A stretch of 5,756 nt of DNA from Ekhidna sp. (GCA_013214445.1 JABSPG010000283.1:1-5756), one strand, 5' to 3'. Numbered from the stretch's first letter, positions 1-5,756 are shown. Notes: generated by a model not told the origin, from the letters alone. Made by a program: numbers and translations.

Positions 1-530
1 TCTATACTACCCACTCCATTGATTCCTGTGAATTTCTCCCGCTTGCGGTAGTAATCTGCTACTGGAGCTGTCTCGTTGTTATAAACCTGAATTCTGTTGT
101 TGATCTTTTCTTCGTCTTGATCATCTACCCTTCCTGAAGTCTTCGCTCTCTCTTTAATTCTAACTTTTAGTTCCTCTTCTGGCACTTCCAGCGCAATCAT
201 TCCTGAGATCTGAAGATTATGCTTACTCATCATGGTGTCCAAGGCTTCTGCTTGATTCACCGTTCTTGGGAAGCCGTCAAAGATGAAACCACTTGCTCCC
301 AGATTCTCCTGAATCTTGTCTTCGACCATTCCTATCACCACTTCATCAGGCACAAGATTACCTGCATCCATATAGCTCTTTGCGAGTTTACCCAAATCGG
401 TATTATCTCCAAGATGTTTTCTAAACAAGTCACCAGTCGCTATGTGAATGAGCGAATGTGAATCTATGATTTTGGCACTTTGTGTTCCTTTCCCTGCACC
501 CGGAGGGCCAAACAAAACAATATTTAGCAT
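1..530 (-). CDS. adk: Adenylate kinase, short-LID type (3' end beyond the window)
   Basis: Cytosolic enzyme that interconverts ATP + AMP and 2 ADP, balancing adenine nucleotides. The visible 176 codons begin MLNIVLFGPPGAGKGT, with the P-loop at residues 8-16. They continue with the AMP-site segment ATGDLFR (31-37), FDGFPRT (84-90, Arg89) and a TSGRVDD segment (131-137) followed by Arg146. The LID region between about 125 and 145 is only a few residues long. It lacks the roughly 30-residue insertion, and any zinc-binding cysteines, of the long bacterial form; this short form resembles eukaryotic AK1 and is, to my knowledge, usual in Bacteroidota. Family length is about 190 residues, so only some 15 C-terminal residues should be missing. 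The ATG at 528-530 sits just before the P-loop strand, as expected. No Shine-Dalgarno sequence is visible. The gene is divergent from the membrane protein at 623. Identification is very secure. Confidence 0.97.
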   Translation of the reverse strand, partial: MLNIVLFGPPGAGKGTQSAKIIDSHSLIHIATGDLFRKHLGDNTDLGKLAKSYMDAGNLVPDEVVIGMVEDKIQENLGASGFIFDGFPRTVNQAEALDTMMSKHNLQISGMIALEVPEEELKVRIKERAKTSGRVDDQDEEKINNRIQVYNNETAPVADYYRKREKFTGINGVGSI

Positions 531-552
531 AGCTTATATTAGTAATAAGGGG

Positions 553-560
553 TAAAGATA
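553..560 (-). promoter_or_regulatory. Candidate -7 promoter element for adk
   Basis: Read on the minus strand this is TATCTTTA, seven of eight matches to the Bacteroidota -7 consensus TAnnTTTG. It lies 22 bases upstream of the adk ATG, which would leave a short 5' leader. No TTG -33 element is visible at the usual 17-23 base spacing, so this rests on a single near-consensus box in the 92-bp adk/membrane-protein gap (531-622). I see nothing else convincing in that gap. Confidence 0.35.
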
Positions 561-622
561 AACCGAAAAGGATATCTAACGACCTGTTTTTCTACTAGTA
601 TCATTAAGTTAGCAGAAGCAAG

Positions 623-1072
623 ATGGCAACAGCTCTGAAATACTTCACTGTATATTTTTTGAGTGGATTAAAATTCATTTTTGGACCTACTTTAGGTGTT
701 GCTTACGACCTGCCAGTAGTAGTCACAATTGCGCTAACGGCTCTTGGAATGATGACCACCATCTACCTATTCACATTCCTTGGGGAGGAAATACATCGAT
801 TTTTCAAAAGGTTTCGCAAGAAGAAGAAAGTCTTTACAAAAAGAAGTAGGCAATTCGTGAAAATCTGGAAAAAATTTGGTTTGAAGGGACTTTGTTTACT
901 GACACCTTTACTTCTCACACCTCCGGGGGGCGGGCTATTAGTAAACCTGATTGGAGCGAAGAAAAATGAAATCATCAAATGGATGTGGATCAGTGCACTT
1001 CTGTGGAGCACAGTCATCACATTGATAATTAAGTACGCATTTTGGCTTGTTGAAGATTTCCTGCCTACCTGA
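623..1072 (+). CDS. Small polytopic membrane protein, small-multidrug-export/DedA-like (function unproven)
   Basis: A 149-residue inner-membrane protein. Hydrophobic stretches lie at about residues 8-27, 30-54, 87-111 and 117-142. A strongly basic loop at about 61-85 (RKKKK near 65-69, KRSR near 73-76) separates the two halves and probably faces the cytoplasm under the positive-inside rule. The third segment carries a proline/glycine-rich motif, TPPGGGLLVN (99-108), after a KKFGLKG lead-in. A basic FG-x-KG start followed by a P/G-rich re-entrant-looking loop recalls the Sm_multidrug_ex (PF06695) and DedA/VTT families. That match is from memory of family style and is not a secure assignment; no substrate can be named. 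The ATG at 623 gives a sensible N terminus; its upstream region is purine-rich (agcagaagcaag) without a true Shine-Dalgarno. The gene is divergent from adk and ends two bases from the convergent sdaAA stop. It may equally be a Bacteroidota-specific uncharacterised family. Confidence 0.75.
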   Translation: MATALKYFTVYFLSGLKFIFGPTLGVAYDLPVVVTIALTALGMMTTIYLFTFLGEEIHRFFKRFRKKKKVFTKRSRQFVKIWKKFGLKGLCLLTPLLLTPPGGGLLVNLIGAKKNEIIKWMWISALLWSTVITLIIKYAFWLVEDFLPT

Positions 1073-1083
1073 AATCATTCAGG
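1068..1083. repeat. Perfect 6-bp inverted repeat over two convergent stop codons; candidate bidirectional terminator
   Basis: CCTGAA (1068-1073), loop ATCA (1074-1077), TTCAGG (1078-1083). The arms pair perfectly and the centre falls between the TGA of the membrane-protein gene (1070-1072) and the TGA of sdaAA (complement of 1075-1077). The same hairpin would form in both transcripts. There is no T-tract on either side and the stem does not extend, so a classical intrinsic terminator is not shown; it could instead act as a 3'-end processing or stability hairpin. The repeat itself is certain; its function is inferred from position. Confidence 0.45.
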
Positions 1084-1983
1084 ATCTGGCTCATCTTCCA
1101 TCACTTCAATATCCTGAATAAGGACTCTTTTTGAAATGGCTCTTCCTGTAGGGGTTGCTGCCAACCCTCCTTGAGCAGTTTCTTTATATCTAGCCTCCAT
1201 ACTTTGACCAATTTCACCCATTGCATCTACACATTCATCTACGGGTATCACAGGACTAACATCAGCCAGAGCGATCTGAGCAGATGAATTTGCAATTGCT
1301 GCAGCACTTGCATTTCTAACCACACACGGAATCTCAACAAGCCCAGCAACAGGGTCACAAACCAAGCCTAACATGCATTGAATTGTAATTGCGACAGCAT
1401 TCAATATCTGATCATCTGTTCCACCTAGACAATAGGTGATGCCTGCTGCTGCCATTGCCGCAGCTGCACCTGTCTCTGCTTGGCATCCTCCCACTGCTCC
1501 TGCAATAGACGCTCTTTTTTCCAGTATCAAAGCCACTCCTGCGCCGATCAACAAAGCTTCGAATATAGTTTGATCAGAGATTTCGTGAATTTCCTGCAAA
1601 GTGACTAGCGTACCCGGAAGTATTCCGCTCGCTCCTGCCGTCGGGGCAGCAACAACCCTCCCCATACAAGAATTAACCTCCTTAGCCGCCAATGCTCGGG
1701 CTACCAGCTTCTGAAACTCCGGAGAAAGGACGGATTTGGGGAATTGCATGACCTTTTTTGCTCCATTGTTAATCATGCCTGAATAGGACGCCATTTCTTC
1801 ACTTAACCCAGACTGGACTGCCTGCTTCATCACCTGGTATGCTTGATCAATACCTATCCAGATTTCCTCCTCAAGTTTACCTTTCTGATTTATTTCAAAA
1901 TCAAGTACTGGTTTCCAAAGCGGAACATCATAATCCTCGCTTTCTTTTTTCCATGATTCGAAACTGTCAAATAAAACTGCCAT
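1075..1983 (-). CDS. sdaAA: L-serine dehydratase (ammonia-lyase), iron-sulfur-dependent, alpha subunit
   Basis: Deaminates L-serine to pyruvate and ammonia in the cytosol using a [4Fe-4S] cluster. The 302-residue product matches the roughly 300 residues of a separate alpha subunit such as Bacillus SdaAA. Visible motifs are APTAGASGILPG (113-124), GGCQAETG (165-172) and CDPVAGLVEIPC (209-220). Cys167, Cys209 and Cys220 have the C-x41-C-x10-C spacing that I recall for the cluster ligands of the Legionella enzyme. The frame remains open upstream, so ATGs at 2043 and 2064 are possible. I chose 1983 (MAVLFDSFESW) because it gives the family length, leaves a real gap before divergent hemE, and lies three bases after a perfect TAnnTTTG box. 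The regulatory beta domain is neither fused nor adjacent, so sdaAB must lie elsewhere or the enzyme works without it. The acidic tail (MEDEPDPE) is unremarkable. Confidence 0.93.
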   Translation of the reverse strand: MAVLFDSFESWKKESEDYDVPLWKPVLDFEINQKGKLEEEIWIGIDQAYQVMKQAVQSGLSEEMASYSGMINNGAKKVMQFPKSVLSPEFQKLVARALAAKEVNSCMGRVVAAPTAGASGILPGTLVTLQEIHEISDQTIFEALLIGAGVALILEKRASIAGAVGGCQAETGAAAAMAAAGITYCLGGTDDQILNAVAITIQCMLGLVCDPVAGLVEIPCVVRNASAAAIANSSAQIALADVSPVIPVDECVDAMGEIGQSMEARYKETAQGGLAATPTGRAISKRVLIQDIEVMEDEPDPE

Positions 1984-1986
1984 ATT

Positions 1987-1994
1987 CAAAGATA
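1987..1994 (-). promoter_or_regulatory. Perfect TAnnTTTG -7 element at the sdaAA start
   Basis: On the minus strand this reads TATCTTTG, an exact match to the Bacteroidota -7 consensus, and ends three bases before the ATG at 1983-1981. A TTG lies upstream (complement of 2009-2011) with a 14-base spacer, shorter than the usual 17-23. Transcription would start at or just inside the start codon, so the mRNA would be leaderless if this box is used. It also argues against translation starting at 2043, because the box would then lie inside the coding region. Confidence 0.5.
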
Positions 1995-2049
1995 CGATTT
2001 GTTTGAGCCAATAGCTTGACTGTTCGTGCCAGAGTTTGCTCATCGTTTC

Positions 2050-2057
2050 TATTTTTG
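2050..2057 (+). promoter_or_regulatory. Perfect TAnnTTTG -7 element at the hemE start
   Basis: TATTTTTG, an exact match to the Bacteroidota -7 consensus, ends five bases before the hemE ATG at 2063. No TTG sits at the standard distance; the nearest TTGs have spacers of 11 bases (2036-2038) and 31 bases (2016-2018). If functional, the start site would coincide with the ATG, giving a leaderless hemE mRNA. T-rich DNA makes a chance match possible, which lowers confidence. Confidence 0.45.
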
Positions 2058-2062
2058 CCCAC

Positions 2063-3091
2063 ATGCTGAAAAATGATCTAATAGTAAGAGCTGCCAAAGG
2101 TGAAAAAACAGAACGCACCCCTGTATGGCTGATGAGACAAGCGGGAAGAATTCTCCCTGAGTACAGGGCTGTGCGAAACAGTCTTTCAGGATTCAAAGAA
2201 CTTGTAGAAACGCCAGAGCTTGCAGCTGAGGTGACGATTCAACCGGTAGACATCCTGGGAGTAGATGCTGCCATCATTTTTTCAGATATTTTGGTCATTC
2301 CGGAGGCCATGGGACTAACCTACGAAATGGTAGAGAAAAAAGGGCCGCATTTTCCAAAAACCATAAGCAGCAAAAGCGATCTCAACTCTGTACATGTAGC
2401 AGATCCTTCTGATTTGAGTTACGTCTATGATGCCATCTCAATTACCAAGAAAGAGCTTGATGGAAGAGTTCCAGTGATTGGATTTGCTGGTGCTCCTTGG
2501 ACCATTTTCTCCTATATGCTAGAAGGAGGGGGTAGCAAAACATTTTCCAAAGCGAGAGGAATGCTATACACAGATCCTCAAATGGCGGATCAGCTACTTG
2601 ATATGATTACCGAATCAACCATCAGCTATCTAAAACATCAGATTGAGGCGGGAGCAAACATGGTTCAACTTTTCGATTCTTGGGCTGGAGTGTTACCTCC
2701 CAATCACTATTCACAATTTTCGCTGAAATACATTTCCAAAATCTGCGATGCAATAGACGAAGTACCAATCACGGTCTTTGCAAAAGGTGCCTGGTGGGCG
2801 CTGGAGGAGATGGGGAACTTGAAGTGCAGAACTGTTGGTTTGGATTGGAACATGGATCCTAGCAATGCAAGAATACTTCTACCAAACAAAACACTGCAAG
2901 GTAACTTTGATCCCTGTGCATTGTATGGCTCGGAAGAATCTATTAAAAGAGACACTGCTCAAATGCTTGAGAAATTCAAGGGGCATCCTCACATAGCCAA
3001 CCTTGGTCATGGAGTGTATCCAGATACAGACCCGAATAAGGTCAAGTTTTTTATCGATACCGTTAAAGAACTATCTGTTATTGATTCTTGA
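2063..3091 (+). CDS. hemE: Uroporphyrinogen III decarboxylase
   Basis: Cytosolic, cofactor-free enzyme of haem biosynthesis that removes four acetate carboxyls from uroporphyrinogen III to give coproporphyrinogen III. At 342 residues it matches the usual 340-360. The N-terminal signature VWLMRQAGRILPEYR (21-35) supplies the substrate-binding Arg25 and Arg29. IIFSD (71-75) supplies the catalytic Asp75. Other conserved blocks are GFAGAPWTIFSYMLEGGGSK (140-159, Tyr151), QLFDSWAG (202-209, Ser206) and NLGHGV (313-318, His316). All expected active-site residues are present. The frame is open upstream, but ATG 2063 (MLKNDLIVRAAKGEKTERTPVW) is the family-typical start. It is divergent from sdaAA across a 79-bp gap (1984-2062), and its last 14 bases overlap the convergent histidine-kinase gene. 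No Shine-Dalgarno is visible. No other haem gene is in the window. Confidence 0.98.
   Translation: MLKNDLIVRAAKGEKTERTPVWLMRQAGRILPEYRAVRNSLSGFKELVETPELAAEVTIQPVDILGVDAAIIFSDILVIPEAMGLTYEMVEKKGPHFPKTISSKSDLNSVHVADPSDLSYVYDAISITKKELDGRVPVIGFAGAPWTIFSYMLEGGGSKTFSKARGMLYTDPQMADQLLDMITESTISYLKHQIEAGANMVQLFDSWAGVLPPNHYSQFSLKYISKICDAIDEVPITVFAKGAWWALEEMGNLKCRTVGLDWNMDPSNARILLPNKTLQGNFDPCALYGSEESIKRDTAQMLEKFKGHPHIANLGHGVYPDTDPNKVKFFIDTVKELSVIDS
3078..3091. other. 14-bp tail-to-tail overlap of hemE and the hybrid kinase gene
   Basis: The hemE stop TGA occupies 3089-3091 and the kinase stop TAA is the complement of 3078-3080, so the two genes share 14 coding bases on opposite strands. There is no intergenic DNA for a terminator and I see no hairpin with a T-tract around it. 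Transcripts from each side must therefore run into the other gene unless terminated by a factor such as Rho. Confidence 0.9.
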
Positions 3092-5414
3092 TGTAGGAAG
3101 CAATTTTCTTTCTTAGATCGTCTGGGTTGAAGGGCTTTGTGATGTAATCATTCATTCCAGCTGCAATAACATCTTGTCTAACTTTCAGTAGTGCTGAGGC
3201 TGTAAGAGCGACGATCGGGATTTCTTCATTGAATTCTCTGATTTTTCTTGTCGCCTTGTATCCGTCCATTACAGGCATCTGCAAATCCATTAGTACTAGA
3301 TCATATTCATTGTCCTTCACCATTTCAACACCTTCCTGTCCATTGTTGGCTACTTCAACTTTTAACTCCCACTTCTTGAGAAATTTCTTGGCAACCATAA
3401 TATTCATCTGATTATCCTCAACTAGGAGTATCTTCTTTCCGGCAATAATATTTGAATGTTCTTCCTCCAGCACAGCCGCATCTACTTCCTCCCTGAATAC
3501 TTTTCTAACACTAAGGTCAAACCAAAATATTGTTCCTGACCCTGGCTCGCTCTTTACATATATTTCAGAACCAACAAGATTGAGAATCTTCTTGATAATT
3601 GCCAATCCCAAGCCAGTACCTCCAAACTCTCTTGTCGTCGAAGAACCTGCCTGCGTAAATCTTTCAAATATGACTTTCTGCTTGTTATAAGGGATTCCAA
3701 TCCCAGAATCAAGTACCTCGGTACGAAGAGTCTGGATTTCCTCTGTTTGACTTAGCACAGATATCTTAAGTTTTACATACCCTTTGGATGTGAATTTCAG
3801 CGCGTTATTTATCAAGTTGTTCAAGACCTGATATATTCTGGTCTGATCCGCAAGCACTAAGGGATGCAAATCCTCATCTAGCTCCAGATTAAGGATCAAT
3901 CCTTTCTCTTTGGCCACTGCGCTATGGGCTTTTGTAATTTTTGCAGTAAGAGTCTCAAGATTCACATCAGTAAACTCAAACTCAATAGACCCTGACTCCA
4001 ATTTGTTGTAGTCTAGAATATCATTGATCAAGGCAGTCAAATGCTCTGCGGAAAACTGGAGTGATTCCAGACTCTCCTTCTGATCCTGCCTAGGCTCTTC
4101 ATTTATAAGGAAATGCGAGATCCCAACCACTGCATTTAAAGGTGTCCTTATCTCATGGGAGATTGTACTCAGAAAGTCCGTTTTCGCTTTTGAAGCCTCC
4201 TCCGCAGCGTCTTTTGCTTTCTTCAGCGAGTGAGCAAATCGAAAGGAAAGGATTAGAGACTGGAAGAAAAAGAACAGAATAAATCCAATGAAAGTAAGAA
4301 ACGTGTTTTCTTGCACTGGAGTCAAGTAGACCGAAATCAAATAGACCGCCACCATAAATACAATTCCTGTACTCGCAAATGCGTACTGAGCCCCGGTTCT
4401 ATTCCTTTTATAAGCTATCCAATAGACGTAGATCAAATAAAAGATTGCGGCGATAATTAACACAAAGAATGGCTCAACCAGCTTGGTGAAAACTATTGTG
4501 GGTGCAAATAGAGATAATAAAGAGAAAATCCCCGAGATAGCGGAAAAACCTATTAAAACGGTCCTCTTGCTGTCCTCTGGATAAAGAGAGAAACTATAGA
4601 TCGTAAATATCCCACAGGGAATAAACAAAGACAAATACTCTGCTCTGATCAGTGACTCCCATGACATGTTAGGAAAAAGTGCATGGATGGCATATTCTCC
4701 ACTTCCAATCATTCGGTAACTGAAAGTGATGCAAAACAAGGCGAAAAAAAGAACAGAACGTTCATGCTGTCCAAACATGAATAATCCAAGAAAGAACAAC
4801 CCTCCCATGATCAAACTACCACTGAGTAGAAAGTCGTAGCTGAAGTCAAAATCCCGTTTCGCATTGAGAATCCTCCTATCCCCAATCAGTATCGGCTTAT
4901 TTACTCCACCTTTTGTATGCCGGAAGTTTGAAACCTGCAAAACCAGTTCCAGCGTATTCTGGTACCGTGAAATATTGAGAACCTTTGGCATCCAATCAGC
5001 GGTAGACTCTTCTAAACTTTTGCCTACTCTCCCATTTCTAGCAAACTCAAAACCGTCATAGTAAAGCAGATAAGAAGTATAGGACTCACCTAGTGAAATT
5101 GCCAACTCAGGAACCCGAGGAGGAAGGATAATACGCACTCGATATGTTGCATATCCGTAGGCAGAAAGCTCCAAACCATTTCTCGACACACCACTATTCC
5201 AGAGTTTCGGGAACTGATAATAGTCTCGTTCTAAAAAGTTGACCGAATCAGGTTCAACCAATTGCTGCCAATAAAACTCCCAATCTCCATTGAGCGCTAC
5301 TGAATTATTTTTCAGATCAACATCAGAAAGATCAATGACACCATCTATCACTTCCTGTGATGAGACCAGATACGAAATACAGAAAAGAAGAGTAAGTGAA
5401 AATATCTTTTTCAT
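3078..5414 (-). CDS. 7TM-DISM hybrid sensor histidine kinase/response regulator
   Basis: A 778-residue inner-membrane signalling protein. Residues 1-19 form a Sec signal peptide (MKKIFSLTLLFCISYLVSS). About 20-185 is a periplasmic beta-rich domain opening with LNGDWEFYW (41-49), typical of jelly-roll/carbohydrate-binding-like modules ahead of 7TM-DISM regions. Seven hydrophobic helices lie near 194-214, 220-240, 258-278, 286-306, 312-334, 346-364 and 371-393. A short linker (396-412) leads to HisKA with SHEIRTPLNAVVG (419-431, His420). The ATPase domain follows, with N box NNLINNALKF (532-541), DSGIGIP (569-575) and GGTGLGLA (598-605). A C-terminal receiver (660-775) has Glu666/Asp667, phospho-acceptor Asp710, Thr738 and Lys760. 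All catalytic residues are intact. No HPt domain, DNA-binding domain or partner regulator is visible, so the output and the ligand are unknown. The ATG at 5414 is fixed by the signal peptide. It probably shares an operon with the PfkB gene 15 bases upstream. Confidence 0.96.
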   Translation of the reverse strand: MKKIFSLTLLFCISYLVSSQEVIDGVIDLSDVDLKNNSVALNGDWEFYWQQLVEPDSVNFLERDYYQFPKLWNSGVSRNGLELSAYGYATYRVRIILPPRVPELAISLGESYTSYLLYYDGFEFARNGRVGKSLEESTADWMPKVLNISRYQNTLELVLQVSNFRHTKGGVNKPILIGDRRILNAKRDFDFSYDFLLSGSLIMGGLFFLGLFMFGQHERSVLFFALFCITFSYRMIGSGEYAIHALFPNMSWESLIRAEYLSLFIPCGIFTIYSFSLYPEDSKRTVLIGFSAISGIFSLLSLFAPTIVFTKLVEPFFVLIIAAIFYLIYVYWIAYKRNRTGAQYAFASTGIVFMVAVYLISVYLTPVQENTFLTFIGFILFFFFQSLILSFRFAHSLKKAKDAAEEASKAKTDFLSTISHEIRTPLNAVVGISHFLINEEPRQDQKESLESLQFSAEHLTALINDILDYNKLESGSIEFEFTDVNLETLTAKITKAHSAVAKEKGLILNLELDEDLHPLVLADQTRIYQVLNNLINNALKFTSKGYVKLKISVLSQTEEIQTLRTEVLDSGIGIPYNKQKVIFERFTQAGSSTTREFGGTGLGLAIIKKILNLVGSEIYVKSEPGSGTIFWFDLSVRKVFREEVDAAVLEEEHSNIIAGKKILLVEDNQMNIMVAKKFLKKWELKVEVANNGQEGVEMVKDNEYDLVLMDLQMPVMDGYKATRKIREFNEEIPIVALTASALLKVRQDVIAAGMNDYITKPFNPDDLRKKIASYIKNQ

Positions 5415-5426
5415 GGCTGTAAAGCC
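5415..5426 (-). repeat. Short inverted repeat abutting the kinase start codon
   Basis: On the minus strand GGCT-TTAC-AGCC lies directly before the histidine-kinase ATG: a 4-bp perfect stem with a 4-base loop. It fills most of the 15-bp gap after the PfkB stop, exactly where a ribosome binding site would be, and no Shine-Dalgarno is present. A stem this short is only marginally stable and may be chance. If real, it would favour translation coupled to the upstream gene. Confidence 0.25.
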
Positions 5427-5429
5427 AAA

Positions 5430-5756
5430 TTACAGATATTTTTTGAGTATTGAATTTTCCTTTGCTTCCTTCAAAAGGATTTCCCTATCAATCGGTACTA
5501 CACCTGGCAATTCAGAAACTAAACCTCCACCAATATTGGACAACTCTGCAGTAAATTCAAGAGGCAACCCAAGGGTCTGACACAAACCAGCAATGCTAAT
5601 GACGGTATCTCCAGCTCCAAGCACTTCAGCAATTTGACGCGGATAAGCTTCAAGTTTCCCCGATTCAGATCCAGAATCATGATACATCCCATTTTTGGAA
5701 AGTGTAATCAGATAATTATCGGCTTTTACACTTTCTTTCAAAGCATTTGCAGCTCT
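5430..5756 (-). CDS. PfkB-family sugar kinase, probable heptose-7-phosphate kinase (HldA/RfaE1-like), C-terminal part
   Basis: The last 108 residues of a cytosolic ribokinase-fold kinase; the frame is open to the right edge, so the N-terminal two thirds lie outside. The PfkB signature GAGDT is at visible residues 47-51, with Asp50 as the presumed catalytic base, followed by a helix and the NIGGGLVSELPGVVPID stretch near 79-95. GLV..E.GVVP after GAGDTVIS is characteristic, as I recall it, of D-glycero-beta-D-manno-heptose-7-phosphate kinases, which make the precursor of the LPS inner-core heptose. The protein ends about 57 residues after GAGDT, so it has no fused nucleotidyltransferase domain as in E. 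coli HldE; an adenylyltransferase would have to be separate. Another PfkB sugar kinase is possible because the substrate-binding half is not visible. A TTG at 5741 can be read as a start, but the frame continues beyond it and the family needs far more N-terminal sequence. The stop is 15 bases before the histidine kinase ATG, suggesting co-transcription. Confidence 0.85.
   Translation of the reverse strand, partial: RAANALKESVKADNYLITLSKNGMYHDSGSESGKLEAYPRQIAEVLGAGDTVISIAGLCQTLGLPLEFTAELSNIGGGLVSELPGVVPIDREILLKEAKENSILKKYL

Noticed and set aside
219..461. 80-residue plus-strand open frame
   Set aside because: Entirely antisense to adk, which has full family motifs; the translation has no recognisable features.
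605..612. TAAGTTAG upstream of the membrane-protein gene as a -7 promoter box
   Set aside because: One mismatch in the TTTG core and no TTG at the right distance upstream; too weak to list as a feature.
763..1020. 85-residue minus-strand open frame antisense to the membrane protein
   Set aside because: Shadow of the plus-strand gene; composition simply mirrors its lysine- and phenylalanine-rich codons.
1441..1500. GC-rich tandem-looking gctgctgc/gccgcagc stretch as a repeat
   Set aside because: It encodes the alanine-rich GGCQAETGAAAAMAAAG segment conserved in serine dehydratases, so it is explained by protein sequence.
2680..2955. Two open frames (one per strand) inside hemE
   Set aside because: hemE is continuous with all active-site residues across this stretch; neither alternative frame resembles a protein family.
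5426..5432. TAATTTG (minus strand) before the histidine kinase as a promoter box
   Set aside because: One base short of the TAnnTTTG spacing and it overlaps the upstream stop codon; co-transcription with the PfkB gene is simpler.
4864..5580. Plus-strand open frames antisense to the kinase N terminus and the PfkB end
   Set aside because: Both sense genes are well supported; these frames are low-complexity shadows with no start-site signals.
1..5756. A novel defence, mobile or multi-gene accessory system
   Set aside because: All genes but one fall in well-known core or signalling families; there are no integrase, transposase, direct repeats, tRNA or compositional break to suggest an island.

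Overview
The window looks like ordinary chromosomal DNA of a Bacteroidota bacterium, most likely a Cytophagales-type marine or soil species. The support is: a short-LID adenylate kinase; a 7TM-DISM hybrid histidine kinase with a jelly-roll-like sensor domain; a heptose-kinase-like PfkB protein; the absence of clear Shine-Dalgarno sequences; and perfect matches to the Bacteroidota -7 promoter element TAnnTTTG. The taxonomic call is inferred from protein style and promoter motifs, not from a database search. Coding density is very high, and no stretch longer than about 100 bases lacks a gene.

Layout from left to right. (1) Minus strand, 1-530: adenylate kinase (adk), with its 3' end outside the window. 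(2) A 92-bp divergent gap, then plus strand 623-1072: a small polytopic membrane protein of unproven function that resembles the small-multidrug-export/DedA-like fold. (3) Two bases further on, convergent: the minus-strand iron-sulfur L-serine dehydratase alpha subunit (sdaAA, 1075-1983). A perfect 6-bp inverted repeat covers both stop codons. (4) Across a 79-bp divergent gap, plus strand 2063-3091: uroporphyrinogen decarboxylase (hemE). (5) Overlapping the hemE 3' end by 14 bp in convergent orientation: a 778-residue membrane hybrid histidine kinase (3078-5414, minus). (6) Fifteen bases upstream of it, on the same strand: the C-terminal part of a PfkB-family kinase resembling the heptose-7-phosphate kinase HldA/RfaE1 (5430-5756, running off the right edge).

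The genes do not form one pathway. They cover nucleotide balance (adk), serine catabolism to pyruvate (sdaAA), haem biosynthesis (hemE), probable LPS-heptose precursor synthesis (PfkB) and signal transduction (hybrid kinase). The one likely co-transcribed pair is PfkB kinase followed by histidine kinase. The most notable non-coding signals are the two perfect TAnnTTTG boxes 3 and 5 bases from the sdaAA and hemE start codons, which suggest leaderless or nearly leaderless divergent transcripts, and the inverted repeat at the sdaAA/membrane-protein stop codons. I found no mobile element, CRISPR array, RNA gene or novel multi-gene system.
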